NCBI GenBank assembly: GCA_000827205.1
Contig: KN832558.1
Location: 185,462 to 249,461 of the forward strand
Direction of reading: 5' to 3'
DNA length: 64,000 bases
From: Plicaturopsis crispa FD-325 SS-3
Taxonomy: Eukaryota; Basidiomycota; Agaricomycetes; Amylocorticiales; Amylocorticiaceae
The notes under the pieces were generated by a model. That model was not told the DNA's origin. It saw nothing but the letters and a program-made list of their open reading frames with translations, and ran no database searches. Position 1 is the stretch's first letter. Each line of letters opens with the position of its first letter. Positions 23,408-35,501 of the stretch are shown in pieces. The translations under genes and the position numbers were made by a program.

Positions 23408-25455
23408 CGGTGCGGGGATAGTACAGGCGCGACGTGACTGTGGAGGTTTTATCGTGTGGGCGGACAACCTGAACGCAGACAAGAAAGTCTGCGAAGGCTT
23501 TAAAGCGAGCTGCAATCAAGGTCTGCAGAGACTTCACAAATAAACTTGAAAAACAGCGTCGCATAAATAGCCAAGGCCTCGGCTGCATACTGTCGGGTGC
23601 CTTCCGTTAATATTGATGTAGAGCGTCAGAGTGATACACCGGACGTACACACGGGGGATGAATTGTTTTCACGAACCCGTCCGACTGGCTGATTACGAGG
23701 AAGACAGTTCTGTGAAGATCGCCCTTATTCAAGATATGGCATATGGACACGAACTTACATTCGTCGTGGCGTCCGGTGAAATTTCCAGCCCTTTTGACCT
23801 TGGTACTGATGGGGAATCCCAGGATGTTTGGTGGCCCTTGTCAGGCTTAGGATTCATAGCGGCTGTGTGCAGGACAGCCTTTGGAGCTTCGACCATTGAG
23901 GGGGCCTACGATTTGCAGCCGTCGAAATCTCAGCCGCTCCGTACGGGTCACCGACAAAGCCACATTGAATGTGAGTGCTTCTTCACTTGGCGGTAGAGTA
24001 CGTGCATGAGCGACGGCGTGAGATTGGATCAGCCTAGGCAATGTCGCACTAGCCACGTTCCTAGCTACATGACAGCGTGCAACAGTGGTGAGGAGCCTAG
24101 AAACATAGGACAGTCAGGATCCCCTGTGAGACGCAAGCTTACGGGCCAATAGAGGTTTGGCACCAACTTTTGAGCTGTCGTTTGGAAGAGCAGATATGCA
24201 CGACCCCCTGCTCTTGCTCTGATCCATTGACAAAATCGGCCTGGATCAGATTTAGTGGCTGCCTTGGATGTTTTTTTTCTAATATCTGGATTGTACCCAC
24301 CGTCGGGCCCGTAGTCTACTCGATCGTGGGTGATGGTTCACACCAGCGATTTGTCCACATCAAGCGCGGTGACGCTCCAGTGACGCCTGGCTATCGCGAG
24401 TTGATCGCGAGATATGTTTTTCTGGCATCACCAACTTGTCATCGACCTTCTGAACGGAAAACGATGGATTCCCATTCTGCCAATCCAAGCTTGAGAATGT
24501 ACCACCGACAGACTTGCCGACAGACAAGGAGATGTAGCAGCGAAAATAACAAGCGCAAGTCGCAGGATGTCTGATGCCTCTAAGCGGCGCTGAGCGCTGA
24601 GCAGTCCATGCCAAAAGTCAAGCCAGAATTATTTCTCCGAGCTCTGGCCGACGCGACTTGGACGCGAATGACGTAAGAGCCCAATAAGGGCCTCCAGTAA
24701 AACGCCGCCAAAATAGCCGGCCACGCGCGTGGCACCAAAGCGGTTGTGGGTCCTACTTATTTTCATTCGAAACAAAATCATGAGACTCTGGATTTCTGTG
24801 GTCCAAGCATGCATCTGAATCGGACATGCATTGATAGGACCCTTGACTATCGTGGTCCTGAAAAAGTACAACACATTCTGGATCGGCACTGACTTCCTGC
24901 CAGGGCTTGGGGTGCCCTGGTGTCATCATCATGCCGCACGGAGAATCGGCGGAGCCCACCCACGTTCCAGTCAACGATGTCTGTGAGCTATTATACGGTA
25001 CAGGCTAGCCGGTACGTTTTGTTGCCGACGTCAGACCTTGGTCAGACCGCGTCAGACATGCCAAAGCATGTCAATGACGAAAAAATTTCGAGGATTAATA
25101 GATTAATCGAGGACGCAATCAAAAATTGTGCTGATGGCCCCGGCCCCCAGGTGAGTACTTAGTGTCCATTGCCCAGGACTCCGTATCTGCATGCCATTTA
25201 CTGACTAGCGTTTTGTAGAAAGTGATGTTTTGTTTGGCGAGCATATAGTTCGAGGTGCGAGGACGGATTACATGTCGGTCAATAGACAAAGTCCCTATCG
25301 CGTGCAATAACAATGGTAGGTGTGTACACAGGTACGATGTTGACAGAGGCACATGAACTTACGATACATTTGGAATCGAGACTGCCCTCCGTCTTTCGCA
25401 AGGTTTGCTGATAGACTATCCGTCTGCCACGCGGGCTTTTTCTACCGCGCCAATA
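23408..25455. other. Gene-free region
   Basis: About 2 kb upstream of the GH16 gene (its promoter is at the left end). No supported gene. The open frame at 24920-25162 has no relatives I recognise and no clean intron joins. Confidence 0.4.
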
Positions 25456-25874
25456 GGGGACGTCAGAGTGCTCGATTCTGGCCGATTCTAAGGTCGATTC
25501 TGAGGCCGATTCTGATTTGGTTCTGGACAGAAACGTAGCAGAATCGAGGTATAGAATCGTTGTAGAATCGACTCGTAAACCAGGGGGGTCAGAGCTGCGA
25601 ACGATTCACTTGCTCGATTCTGGCAAAATAAATAAATAATAGTTTTGCTTACTTAGGTTTGTAAGTCAGTGAAGGCCGACGACGTCGAGAATCGACGCCA
25701 GAATCGACGATTCTCGACCAAGAATCGACTCCAGAGTCGATTCTCCGATTCTGTCGATTCTGTCGATTCTCGCGCTCTCTCGATTCTCTCCTCCGATTCT
25801 CTCAAAATATATCCATAGAATCGACTCGAGAATCGACCTCAGAATCGAGCAGAATCGAGCACTCTGACGTCCCC
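25456..25874. mobile_element. TA-flanked MITE (Tc1/mariner-like) built of GATTCT/AGAATC repeats
   Basis: A 419-bp foldback element. Both ends read inward as GGGGACGTCAGAGTGCTCG followed by ATTCTG (25 bp identical); weaker pairing continues for about 60 bp. It is bounded by TA at 25454-25455 and 25875-25876, the Tc1/mariner target duplication. The interior is almost wholly variants of TCGATTCT / AGAATCGA, twenty or more copies, turning from one orientation to the other near the middle. There is no coding capacity. Identical tips suggest recent activity. Confidence 0.85.
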
Positions 25875-25876
25875 TA

Positions 25877-26367
25877 ATGCATCATCAGCCAAGAATACAC
25901 AAGGGAGCTATATTTGCAGATTTTTCACATCGTATACGTTCAGATTGACATATGGCGATCGGCGATCTCAAACCTCTGCCTATCTTGGCTTCGGAGACAC
26001 GGAGAAGGTACTGGACCAGAGCTTGCTTTCGGAGCCGTCCATGATAGGTGTGTTTCTCCCCCCATTGTCGAGCGTGTGTTCCGTCTAAAGATGCGAATTG
26101 ACTCCCACCGAATGATTGTTCTTCTGCCCGATGTCACTCACACGAACCTGACAGATGTAGCGCTGGATGTCTCCGTGTCACTTCGGGGCGCGAGCACGAT
26201 TGCAGAATGTATCGTGTCGGACCCTGGAATCCGGCGTCGACTTTTGGGCACTCGCGAGCCCGCCAGGCACACGGAGCCAACCGCCATTCATAAGAACTTT
26301 TCTCTGCGGAGGAATGTAGTTCACACAATCGCACCGTCAATACCCTTGTGTGATCCACTCTCGAACA
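25877..26367. other. Promoter-side spacer of the glycosyltransferase gene
   Basis: About 490 bp with open frames on both strands but no family signal or splice joins. It probably holds the promoter and 5' leader of the gene at 26368. Confidence 0.4.
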
Positions 26368-29300
26368 ATGGCTTTCGAATGGGATGCTTACGACGCTCTT
26401 CTCCATCACGTCTTCAAGCAGGTAAGTTTTGCGTCTTCGCGAGTGTATCGTCCTTCATGATCTAACTGGCTTCGACTTTATTCCTTAGACGCAAGGCGAC
26501 TCGTGGTTCAAACCCTCCGAAGAGAACGTCTCCGGCGGCGTCTGCCTGAGAGCTGATACAGGCCAGTTCCGTGTCTTCCCCTACGAGAACCCTTTCCTGG
26601 CACCATTCGAAGCGGCCGTTCGGGTCCTAAATCCAGTCGTCGCAGTCAAAATCCGAAGCGCTTCCGTCCATGCAGCACTCGCAACCGTGTAGGCCACGTC
26701 CACCTCTTTTGCGCAGCGCGTACTCAGACTCTTTCTAGTGCCGAAGACGCGCCTGCCATCTACGTCGATGCAAACACGCGAATTCAGATCGTCGACTCAA
26801 TGAGCCTACTGCCTCGTGCTGAGAAAGAACAATGCGGCGCCTTCATCCGTGACGAGCGCGTGCTGGTCTGCTGGTCTGACGACCTTGACGCCATCATCCC
26901 GCTGTGTCACGAATTTGAGGAGAAGCTGATCAAGCTCGTCTGGCGCGCTCGTGTCCCCGTGGGCCGGTCTGCGACTGCGACGTTTTCGCGCACCCCGTCT
27001 GCCCTTGATCTTGACGAGAAGACTCAAGCGGTCGACAACGCTGCTATGGTGCTTGAGAAGGAGCGCTCCGCCCCGAAGCCCAAGGACGGATCACTCTGGC
27101 CCTCCAAATGGAGCTGGAAATTGATGAAGGCAAAGAATACCGAGGCAGGCAAACAAGGCGATCTCGAGTACGGTGGAGCAAGAAAATCTGCTCGACCTAT
27201 ACGCCTGTTTGCCCCGTTTTACGGCGGATTCGGCGCTGCACTCGCGGTCTGTGAGCATCCTGTCTTTTTCTCTTGTCTTTTTACGGGGCCTTACGGACCA
27301 CGCAGTCTTCATCGGTAGCGGCATCAACGTTCTTCTACAGGAGTCCAAACTGGATGGAAGTTTTACGCGGCTTGCATTGATAGCCACAACACCTTTCCTG
27401 TTCTGTGTATCGCTGGTGAGATATGAGCCTCCTTGTGTGTCTTACCTTCCATATTTCTCACACTCATCATCGTAGTTCTTTGCTCTTCAAGTCGTCACAA
27501 ACGTTTCATACGTGTAAGTAACCTCGCCTATGTCTCCTCCGTCGTGTAGATGTTGACCATCTACGCTGCAGGCTCGGCCCAGTCGCTCAGTACCACGAGA
27601 ACTCCAGATACTACTCCGCCGTCAAACCAGTACCCAATGTCGACGTGGACTCTGCACTCCCCCACATCACCATTGAGATGCCGGTATACAAGGAAAGCTT
27701 AGAACAGACCATGTGAGTACGCTCCCTGAAAATGGATGTGTCTGGAAACTTTGTTCAGAGACAAATGAATACACGTGCCGATCAAGATAGAGTATTTGAC
27801 TCCCGATTGCATTTCCACTTCCGTTCTGCAGCACTTGCCATTCTTGTGCGACAGATCTATATCTGACCATGATATTTCATATACAGCGCTCCTTCGGTGT
27901 TCTCGCTCAAAAAGGCTATGCAGACCTACGCTCGTCAGGGCGGGACGTCGGCCATATTCGTTCACGACGACGGCTTGCAGCTCATCAGCGAGGATGAGCG
28001 CGAGGCACGCATTGCATTCTATGCCAACCACAATATCGGTTGGGTGGCCCGTCCTGGGCACAGCTCCTCTCCTGATGGCTTCAAGCGCGCTGGTCGGTTC
28101 AAGAAGGCTTCCAACATGAACTACGGCTTGGCCCTCAGTCTGAAGATGGAGAAGCACATCATCGCCTTGGAGGCGGAGGAGCAGGCTGCGCGAGCACGCG
28201 GCGAGGACGTCGAAGACACCGACGATCTTGAGGACAGGGCAGTCGCTCTAGCCGTCGAGGAGACTTACGAAGAAAGTGGCCGGAAGTTTCTACCATGGGC
28301 GTGCAACGGCAAGTCTCTTCGTGTCGGAGAGATAATCTTGCTTGTCGATTCAGACACGATTGTGCCCGAGGTACGTACATCCTTAGTGGTAGAAACACAC
28401 ATTTTGCTCATCCCCATTTCACATCCAGGATTGTTTCCGAGATGCTGCTCGAGAGCTTGCCGAATGTCCTGAGGTTTCCGTCCTCCAACATGAATCTGGC
28501 ACGTAATTCTTCGTTAAGTTCAGCTCCACGTTATGCTGATGCATTCCTTGCGTCTAGATGTCATGCAGGTGGCACACCATTACTTCGAGAACGGAATATC
28601 GCATTTCACTCGGCGTATCAACAAGTGTATCTCGATGGGATGTGCCAATGGCGAGATCGCACCATTCGTCGGGCACAACGCCTTTCTCAGATGGTCGGCT
28701 ATCCAGGAAGCGGCCTTTATCGACGCGGACGATGGAGTGAAGAAGATTTGGTCTGAATCCAACGTCTCTGAGGATTTTGATATGGCCTTGCGCCTACAGG
28801 TTGGTGCTCTGGCCTTTAATGATCGTCGCGTCCTCTTTTTTGATTGACTCTTTGTATCCAAGTTGAAAGGCTACATCATCCGCTGGGCAACATATAGCGA
28901 TCGCGGATTCAAGGAAGGTGTCTCCTTGACCGTCGATGACGAGCTCAACAGATGGCAGAAGTAGGACATCTTATCGCTACCTAAGCGCATGAGTACTCAT
29001 CCTTCCTGCTCAGATATGCTTACGGATGCAACGAGCTGATTTTCAACCCGCTCATACACTGGTGGAAACTTGGGCCGATCACCAAGCAATTGCGGACCTT
29101 CTTGTGGACAAAAGTGCCCGTGCACTACAAACTTAGCATGATGTCTTGTGAGTGTTGTTTAAATCACGATCGCCACATATTCACCAAGCGGCTGCCTTAG
29201 ACATGTTCTCGTATTGTGAGTCGATCTGACCAGACTCTTTATCTGCGAAAGTAGCTCGATCGTCTGATTGTCATTCCAGACGGCATAGCAGCTTCCGCGG

Positions 29301-30021
29301 TGCTCTCAGTCCTCAACTATGTCCTCCTCGGCTTCGCGGTCGATGTCGACGGCTTCTACATGCACAGTTTCGAAATCTGGCTAGCGTGTACGGTCGTCTT
29401 CCCAGGCGCCGGTAATCTTGGATTCACTATGCTGGAGTACCGCCTCGGACATCGCAGCATATGGGCATCCCTGAAGGAGAACGTGACATGGATTCCCTTC
29501 TTGTAAGCAACGGTTTCAATGGCTGGGAGTGCCGTGCTCACTTTGCTGCCCTCGACAGCTTTTTCTTCTTCGGCGGCCTTAGCATTCATCTTTCTATTGC
29601 CCTCCTCGCACACTTGTTCTCAGTGAGTTCTGACCTAAACATGCCTCGCATACGTCCCACTAATGTCTTTATGTCTGCGCTAGTACGATATCTCTTGGTC
29701 GGCGACGAAAAAAGAAGTCGAAAGGTCGAATTTCTTCATCGAGGTCCCGAGGATTTTGAAACGCTTCTGGCTCGCCTTTACGCTCTCCTTCATGGCGATC
29801 TTGGGTATGATCATCCTGACAACGTCCCTGGTGCCTCCGAGCTGGCAGATTCCTGGCGTATACTGGGCAATCATTTTGCCACTCTCCATCGTTGCGGGAG
29901 GGCATATCGTGTTCCCGGTAAGCAACGTTCAATCCCTTTCTGCCCACGCTCGTCCCGTTTACTTTGGTCCTTCCCGTTGCAGATCATCTTGAACCCTTGG
30001 TTGATGATCTTCTCATACTAG
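26368..30021 (+). CDS. Family 2 glycosyltransferase, multi-pass membrane protein (chitin-synthase-like fold)
   Basis: A polysaccharide-type GT2 enzyme predicted in the plasma membrane or Golgi; substrate unknown. About 16 exons from ATG 26368 (MAFEWDAYDALLHHVFK) to TAG 30019-30021 give roughly 900 residues. After a soluble N-terminus come two or three hydrophobic segments, then the catalytic domain: 'HITIEMPVYKESLEQT' opening, DxD-like 'LLVDSDTIVPE', 'NAFLRWSAIQEAAF' and the catalytic Asp region 'VSEDFDMALRLQ'. The place of the QxxRW motif is taken by 'LNRWQKYAYGCNEL'. The C-terminal third has several membrane helices ('LSVLNYVLLGFAVDV', 'FWLAFTLSFMAILGMIILTT'). One intron (28499-28557) is GC-AG, and one exon is only 15 nt (29201-29215). 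Similar fungal proteins are known to me only as unnamed GT2 proteins. Confidence 0.85.
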
Positions 30022-30753
30022 ACGACGGACATTGGTCGCTCAAACCCGAGTTTATCCCTCCCTGACACTTCGCTACCTAGATTGCAATCTGTTGCAAATC
30101 ATGTATAGACCGACATTGCATCGGACACTCTTTCCATTCCGTCTTCTCACCCGTGCGCGCTATCTTACTGTCTCGGTTATCTAGATACCTTCCTCGTTGC
30201 CAGCCATGTACGCCCTATGTCAGTGTGGTTATATTACTTACTGTGTGGATACTTATTCCGAGTAATGATTTTGTTCTTGGTTTCTCTTCGGTATGACGCC
30301 TAAATTGTGGCACAGCTGCAGTATGTACTAATACTAGCCGCGCAGCAACTTTCATCGTGTCCACCATATGGCAGTCTAGAGATTTTTCCAAGTGTATTGT
30401 CAACAAATTGTCAACCTTGCAAATCCTAATAAAGCGTACGATACAAGTTAGCAAGAAGCCCGGACAATCATTAGCCTCATGAAAGTACGGGGTAGTAGTG
30501 AAACAACAACCAAGCAACAAGAAAAACATGGGGAGGGCAGCGGTGGGGGTATACGTGAGTATCGAAAACGATGAATGGACCATGTATGGTAATGTACAGT
30601 AGAGTTGACGCTGCCAAGCACTGGGATGGGGGCCTATAACCGTATTATAAAGCAAAATGCACATAACAGCCGAAGGGGGAAGCTACAGAGAAAGCAAGGA
30701 AAGAAACACGATGTCGATGGAACCGGGAAGGGAGAAAATGTCCGGGGCAGAGG
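30022..30753. other. Convergent spacer, no gene
   Basis: 3' regions of the glycosyltransferase and WOPR genes. No supported gene and no clear repeat. Confidence 0.5.
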
Positions 30754-32260
30754 TCATGAAGTGCTGGCATCCGCGGTTTCCGCGACGACAGTGGGTGCGT
30801 CAGTGGGGGGTAGCGTTTTTGTCTCGTCCTGAGCATCTCCGGGGGTTTGCGTGGAAACTTGCGGTGGGGGATACGCCGGGTACGAGTATCCTCCCATCCC
30901 CTGATATCCTGGGTATGCGCCGGGCGCAGGAGGGTAGTACGGGTAGTAGTTGGGCTGGCCGGGTAGCCCAGGCTGAGTGGTATCGGCATTGCCATTCGGC
31001 GACCCATAACCCGTGAATGCGTACTGCGGCGGTGGTTGAGGCGAGCCTTGCGGCGCGAAATTTGATGGAGGGGGCAGCGGCGGCGACTGGGGAGAATGTG
31101 AAGGTTCTTCACCAGAGGAGGATGTATTTGTAGGCGGTGCGCTACCGGGATACGGACTAGCGGGGTACATAAGTGGCGGAGGCGGCGGTACGGAGTAACC
31201 AGGCAGCTGATAGTAGGCTGGCATTCCGTACGTTGGATAATGCGGATGCATACCGGAGGGATCATGATATCCAGGCGGCGGGTGCTGCATTGACGGACTG
31301 TGTGGCTGCAATTCCTGACCGTTTGAAGATGCGGGGTGTCCCGCACTATTTTTTTGTTTTCGCGGCCGCTTTGCAGCATACGGGTCGAAACGTTGCTTGC
31401 GCTTGTTGTTCTCTTGGTGGACTACAGGGCTTCCCGAAGAGAGTGGCGGGGAGATAAGCGGGTCTTGGCCGTCAATGTCGTCTGCCTCGCCCCGATAACG
31501 CGGCAAGCCATCGAGACCAATCTCTACTTTAGGTGGGTTACGAAAATGTGTCTTGTCGAGGTATTCGGGGCTGATATCGAGTGTAGCAAGCTCGGGTAGC
31601 GATGATGGAGACCGTAACCGGCCTTGCTCGACATCTTCGATTTTGTAGTAGGATATGAGATGCTGCGACACGCCTCCAATAGTGAGGGAGAATGTCTGTG
31701 CCGTACGTTTAAATACGATTCATCCAATGAAGGTTTTTGAAACGCACCTTCTTCATGAGCCCATCCGGCTTGAATTTGTAGCTATTCGTAAGACTGCCAA
31801 CGAGGGTACGCTCTCTGTGCTTGTCGACTCCGTGCTGACTGGCATCGTGTTTCGGGCGGCTCAGAGTCTGACCCTCGAGCTTCACGCCTTCGACGTTGTA
31901 GTGCGAATGCTCACTGACGTCTGACGGCCCTGGAGGGTCAGACCGTATGCCCCTGTGCCCTGCCCCCCTTTTGTCGGTCTCGCGATACAGCAGGAAGTTG
32001 CCCAGGATACGGCTAGGACTCCAGAAAAACCCGTCTGTCCACCGTTTTATGCCGCTCTCGTCCTCGTCGAAGACAAATACGGAGCCCGAGGTGATCATCT
32101 TGCGTTCAGAATCAACGAGCCGTCGTGTCACTCGTGGGATGAGTCCTCGTCGAGCTGCTTCGAGAATCAAAAGGGCGTCTCCTGTCGTCTCTATCCATCC
32201 TGACCAAGGAGGTTCGGTCCATGCGCTTGCAGGTGCCGCGCCGGTGCCCACTTGCGACAT
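30754..32260 (-). CDS. WOPR-domain transcription regulator (Gti1/Pac2, Wor1/Ryp1 relative)
   Basis: Fungal-specific DNA-binding regulator of morphology and development. Exon 1 (31748-32260) and exon 2 (30754-31695) join over a 52-nt intron (31696-31747) into 484 residues. The first WOPR half 'WSGWIETTGDALLILEAARR' followed by 'GLIPRVTRRLVDSERKMI' and 'GSVFVFDEDESGIKRWTDG', 'WSPSRILGNFLLYRE' is diagnostic. The second half, 'LMKKTFSLTIGG' to 'VSQHLISYYKIEDVEQGRL', crosses the splice site. The C-terminal ~300 residues are a Pro/Tyr/Gly-rich disordered tail, usual for the family, with a basic patch 'NNKRKQRFDPYAAKRPRKQK' that could be a nuclear signal. The gene looks intact. Which of the two basidiomycete WOPR paralogues it is cannot be told here. 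Confidence 0.92.
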
Positions 32261-33613
32261 GATGCGCCAGCGTCAAAACTGAAAAACGGTGTTCGCCCAT
32301 CGACATTGTTGCATAAGACGTGGAAAAGGAGGGCCATGGCCGTTAAGATGAAAAGGTAGGACATTGGAGATAATCAGCCCCCCATCAAAAAGAAAGTTCA
32401 AATACAAAGTTCGCTCACCGAGCACAAGATTTGCGGGAGGAGGGCCAAAATGTGAGGAAAGCTAGTTTAAGTTCAGAGACCGAACATGTCGCGCCACATT
32501 TTGTCTACTCGTCCAGTCCCTTTCTTCGCTTCCTCCGCACGGTTTACGCCCGTTTTTGCGTTAGAATGTGCCCAGGGCATGTGCACCTCTCAAAATGGCC
32601 CTGCTTTTCCCGTTTTCAGGCCTATCGACGTTGTGGAGGCTTCATGTCGGAGTCGTTTTAGCGCCCAGCGGCGCGATTACATAAGCTTATTTGCTGCCCG
32701 CCACCAAGTCCGCCACCTCGGACTCCGACTTGGTCTGCTTATATCTCGCCGTGTGTTCAATCGAACGTGCTGTATAGTTGTCCAGGTTGATTATCTCAAG
32801 GACATCGACGCACCGCCGTGTCCTTCATCCTCGTTAATTAGAGCTAATGTATGCACTCATCATTTTGGTATTGGCCTAAATTCTTATATCCATTCAGTCA
32901 TGCCGTGACCATGTCGTTTCGCGCGCGCGGGCGTGTAGTCGTGGGGTGAATCTTGCCACGAACGCTGGAAGAGGCGGCATATCGAATGTCCAGCTCTCTG
33001 CGTGAAATTACGCGCAACGAAAGATAAATACCTCAACTACAAAGTAGTTCGAATAAGTTGACAGGGGCCATCGCCGCGCGTCGGCAGCTTCGGCAACTGA
33101 CCGGCCCGATGTTAATCGTCCTCGAAAGCAGCACAGACGCCAACAGTCGTACCTCTTTTACCTGTAGCGAAAAGCTGCGGCGAGCAAGGTCACAAATAAT
33201 CAGAATGCTTCTCAAATTTCAACGGCAAGCACTCTCTGTACGCAGGCAGTGTGTCCATACAAGGACCTTTAGAGCAATCTGATTGTAACAAGATTGCAAG
33301 TCCTTAGTATCTCTGCGGAATCCTCCATGCAATAAATCCCTACAAAATGCAGATGCATGCAGGCTCTGAGGCTGTGTCGGAGCGCTGTAGATGCTGGGAA
33401 CTTCTCAATGAATCTTGTGCCTTACGAATTTCCTTTTATGGCCTCCATCAATTATATCGAGCGTTGACTCTCGGCTCGGCGCAAACAATTCAAAACCATG
33501 CTGAGATGTTCCCTCTTGTCTTCCCGGCCACCGTGACGGTGCAGTACCTCGTCTCTCACTACGGGCGCATAGCTAGCTGTTTGCATAGTCAGCGCCTCAG
33601 AACTTCTCAGGCA
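32261..33613. other. Divergent promoter region of the WOPR gene and QRI7
   Basis: About 1.35 kb. Long upstream regions are common for WOPR regulators. The open frame at 32486-32908 has no family signal; I see no other gene. Confidence 0.45.
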
Positions 33614-35153
33614 TGCTTCGTTGTGGGTCCACGTCTATCCTTCGTGCCATTTCGCGGAAACGGTCGCTGGCCAAACGATTTTCTGTGTTGGCCCTGGAGT
33701 CGTCTGCGGACGATACGTGTGCTGCCATAGTGAAGTCAAACCGCGAAATACTCTCTAATGTTGTCTTGAAGCAACACCACGCGTGAGCTACGCGTCGACT
33801 TTGCATGGAGGACGAAATCTCACGTACTGTATGTACCAGGCACGAAGGTTGTATCCCACTTCTTTTGCAACCCAAGACATCGCGTTTTCTCATGCGTGGA
33901 TTTATGTACAGGCTTCGGAGGTATAGAGCCTACCACTGCCTTTGAACTTCATCAAAAGCGCATGGTCAGTCCCCCATTGCGATACCTGTACCTCGTAGCT
34001 AATCAACACGTTTGACAGCCCGAAGCCATTCTGAAGGCATTGGCAGATGCGCAAATGAGGATAGAGGATGTTGATGGTATCGCTTTTACACGAGGTCCAG
34101 GTGCGGTTTTCGTCTCGATTACATGATAACCAAGCTAATAGCGTGCATAGGGATGTATGCGTCACTTTCCGTCGGTTCCACTGCCGCTAGAACAATGGGC
34201 GCGGTGCTCAAGAAACCAATTGTCGGTGTGCATCACATGGTAAGCTTACTGTTGTCTCTCAATGCCTCTTTGTCTAAAGATGGGTATAGCAAGCGCATGC
34301 TCTAACAGCCCTGTTAACGTCAGAGCCCTCGGACATGCCCCAGTTTCCTTTCCTCACCCTCCTTGTCTCGGGCGGACATACTCTCATACTCCTCGCTACG
34401 TCACCGACCTCGTTCCGTACCCTCGCGACAACTGCCGACGAAAGTATCGGCCGAGCATTCGACAAAGTATCGAGACTGCTTGAAATTCCGTGGGGAAATA
34501 TTGGTCCAGGCGCGGCTCTAGAAAGATTTTGCGCATCTGAGCCTGGTCCAGAGGATGGAATCGCACTCGACATCCCTCAATTCCCCTTAGCAGTGCCTTC
34601 GCAACTTCTGTTCTCGTATTCAGGACAGCACTCCACTGTAGATCGTTTCGTTGCACATAATGGAGGCATCGACCGTCTAAACCAAGCTACGCGGAGAGCT
34701 CTTGCGAGCAAATTTCAGACAGCGGCTCTCGGTCAGCTGGAAGATAAAGTCGCTTTGGCGTTGAAGTTGTGCGCGAAGGAGGGTGTCAGGGTGCAACACC
34801 TGGTTGTCAGTGGCGGTGTTGCCAGTAACTCTGTTCTGCGGTCAAGGTACGTAGAGTACCCTTCCATACTCCGCTCTCGCTCTCGTGTGCTTACGTCTTC
34901 GTTTGCAGGCTGAAAACGCGTTTGGCAGCAATCGATTCTGAGGCGCCAATCTCACTCGTATTTCCCCCGCCGGCACTCTGCACAGGTACCCGCTCGTCCT
35001 GCCCATGGAGTTGTCTCCGTTCTACTCACTTCTGATGCAGACAATGCCGTGATGATTGCGTGGGCGTCTATGCCTCGCTTCCTTGCGAAAGACCACGACG
35101 AGTATTCGATCGGCGTTCGAGTGAAGTGGAAGATTGAGGACCTGCGTCAATGA
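33614..35153 (+). CDS. QRI7: Mitochondrial tRNA N6-threonylcarbamoyladenosine transferase, Qri7/OSGEPL1
   Basis: Transfers the threonylcarbamoyl group to A37 of mitochondrial tRNAs that read ANN codons. ATG 33614 starts an Arg/Ser-rich presequence ('MLRCGSTSILRAISRKRSLA') suited to mitochondrial import. Family blocks follow in order: 'VLALESSADDTCAAIV', 'FGGIEPTTAFELHQKRM', 'GPGMYASLSVGSTAARTMGA', the metal-binding 'PIVGVHHM' and 'QAHALTALLT' histidines, 'LLVSGGHTLILLATSP', 'ADESIGRAFDKVSRLL', 'LVVSGGVASNSVLR' and 'CTDNAVMIAWASM'. Stop at 35151-35153. As I read it, the first splice junction (exon 1 ending near 33784, exon 2 starting at 33911) is one base out of frame. All other junctions are clean, so this may be a sequence error. 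Confidence 0.88.
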
Positions 35154-35501
35154 CCCGTCATACCTCGTCTCGTGTCTCACCCTCATCTATGCTTCTCCCG
35201 CGGGCGTCTGGAGCAGATCTTCAACTGCGTCGTCATCTCATACATGGCGCAATCTCACGCATCTGATTGTAAGTGCACGTTAGCATTAATCACTTTTCAC
35301 ATTGCTGATACCCCATCCGTCAGTATTCTACTTTACAATCTACACTCTATAGTGCTCAGCAATCAATCTCCTTCTCAAACATCGTGGCAGCGGTTCCTCC
35401 CAGGAGGATCGGCCCACAGCCCGCATCTTCTTGTGGTGAATCGATATACTCTTTCTGGGTGCTTTCACAACTGCGTATAACCTACACCCTGTTCTCGTCC
35501 A
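35154..35501. other. Spacer, probable promoter of the kinase at 35502
   Basis: No supported gene. It lies between two genes on the same strand. Confidence 0.4.
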
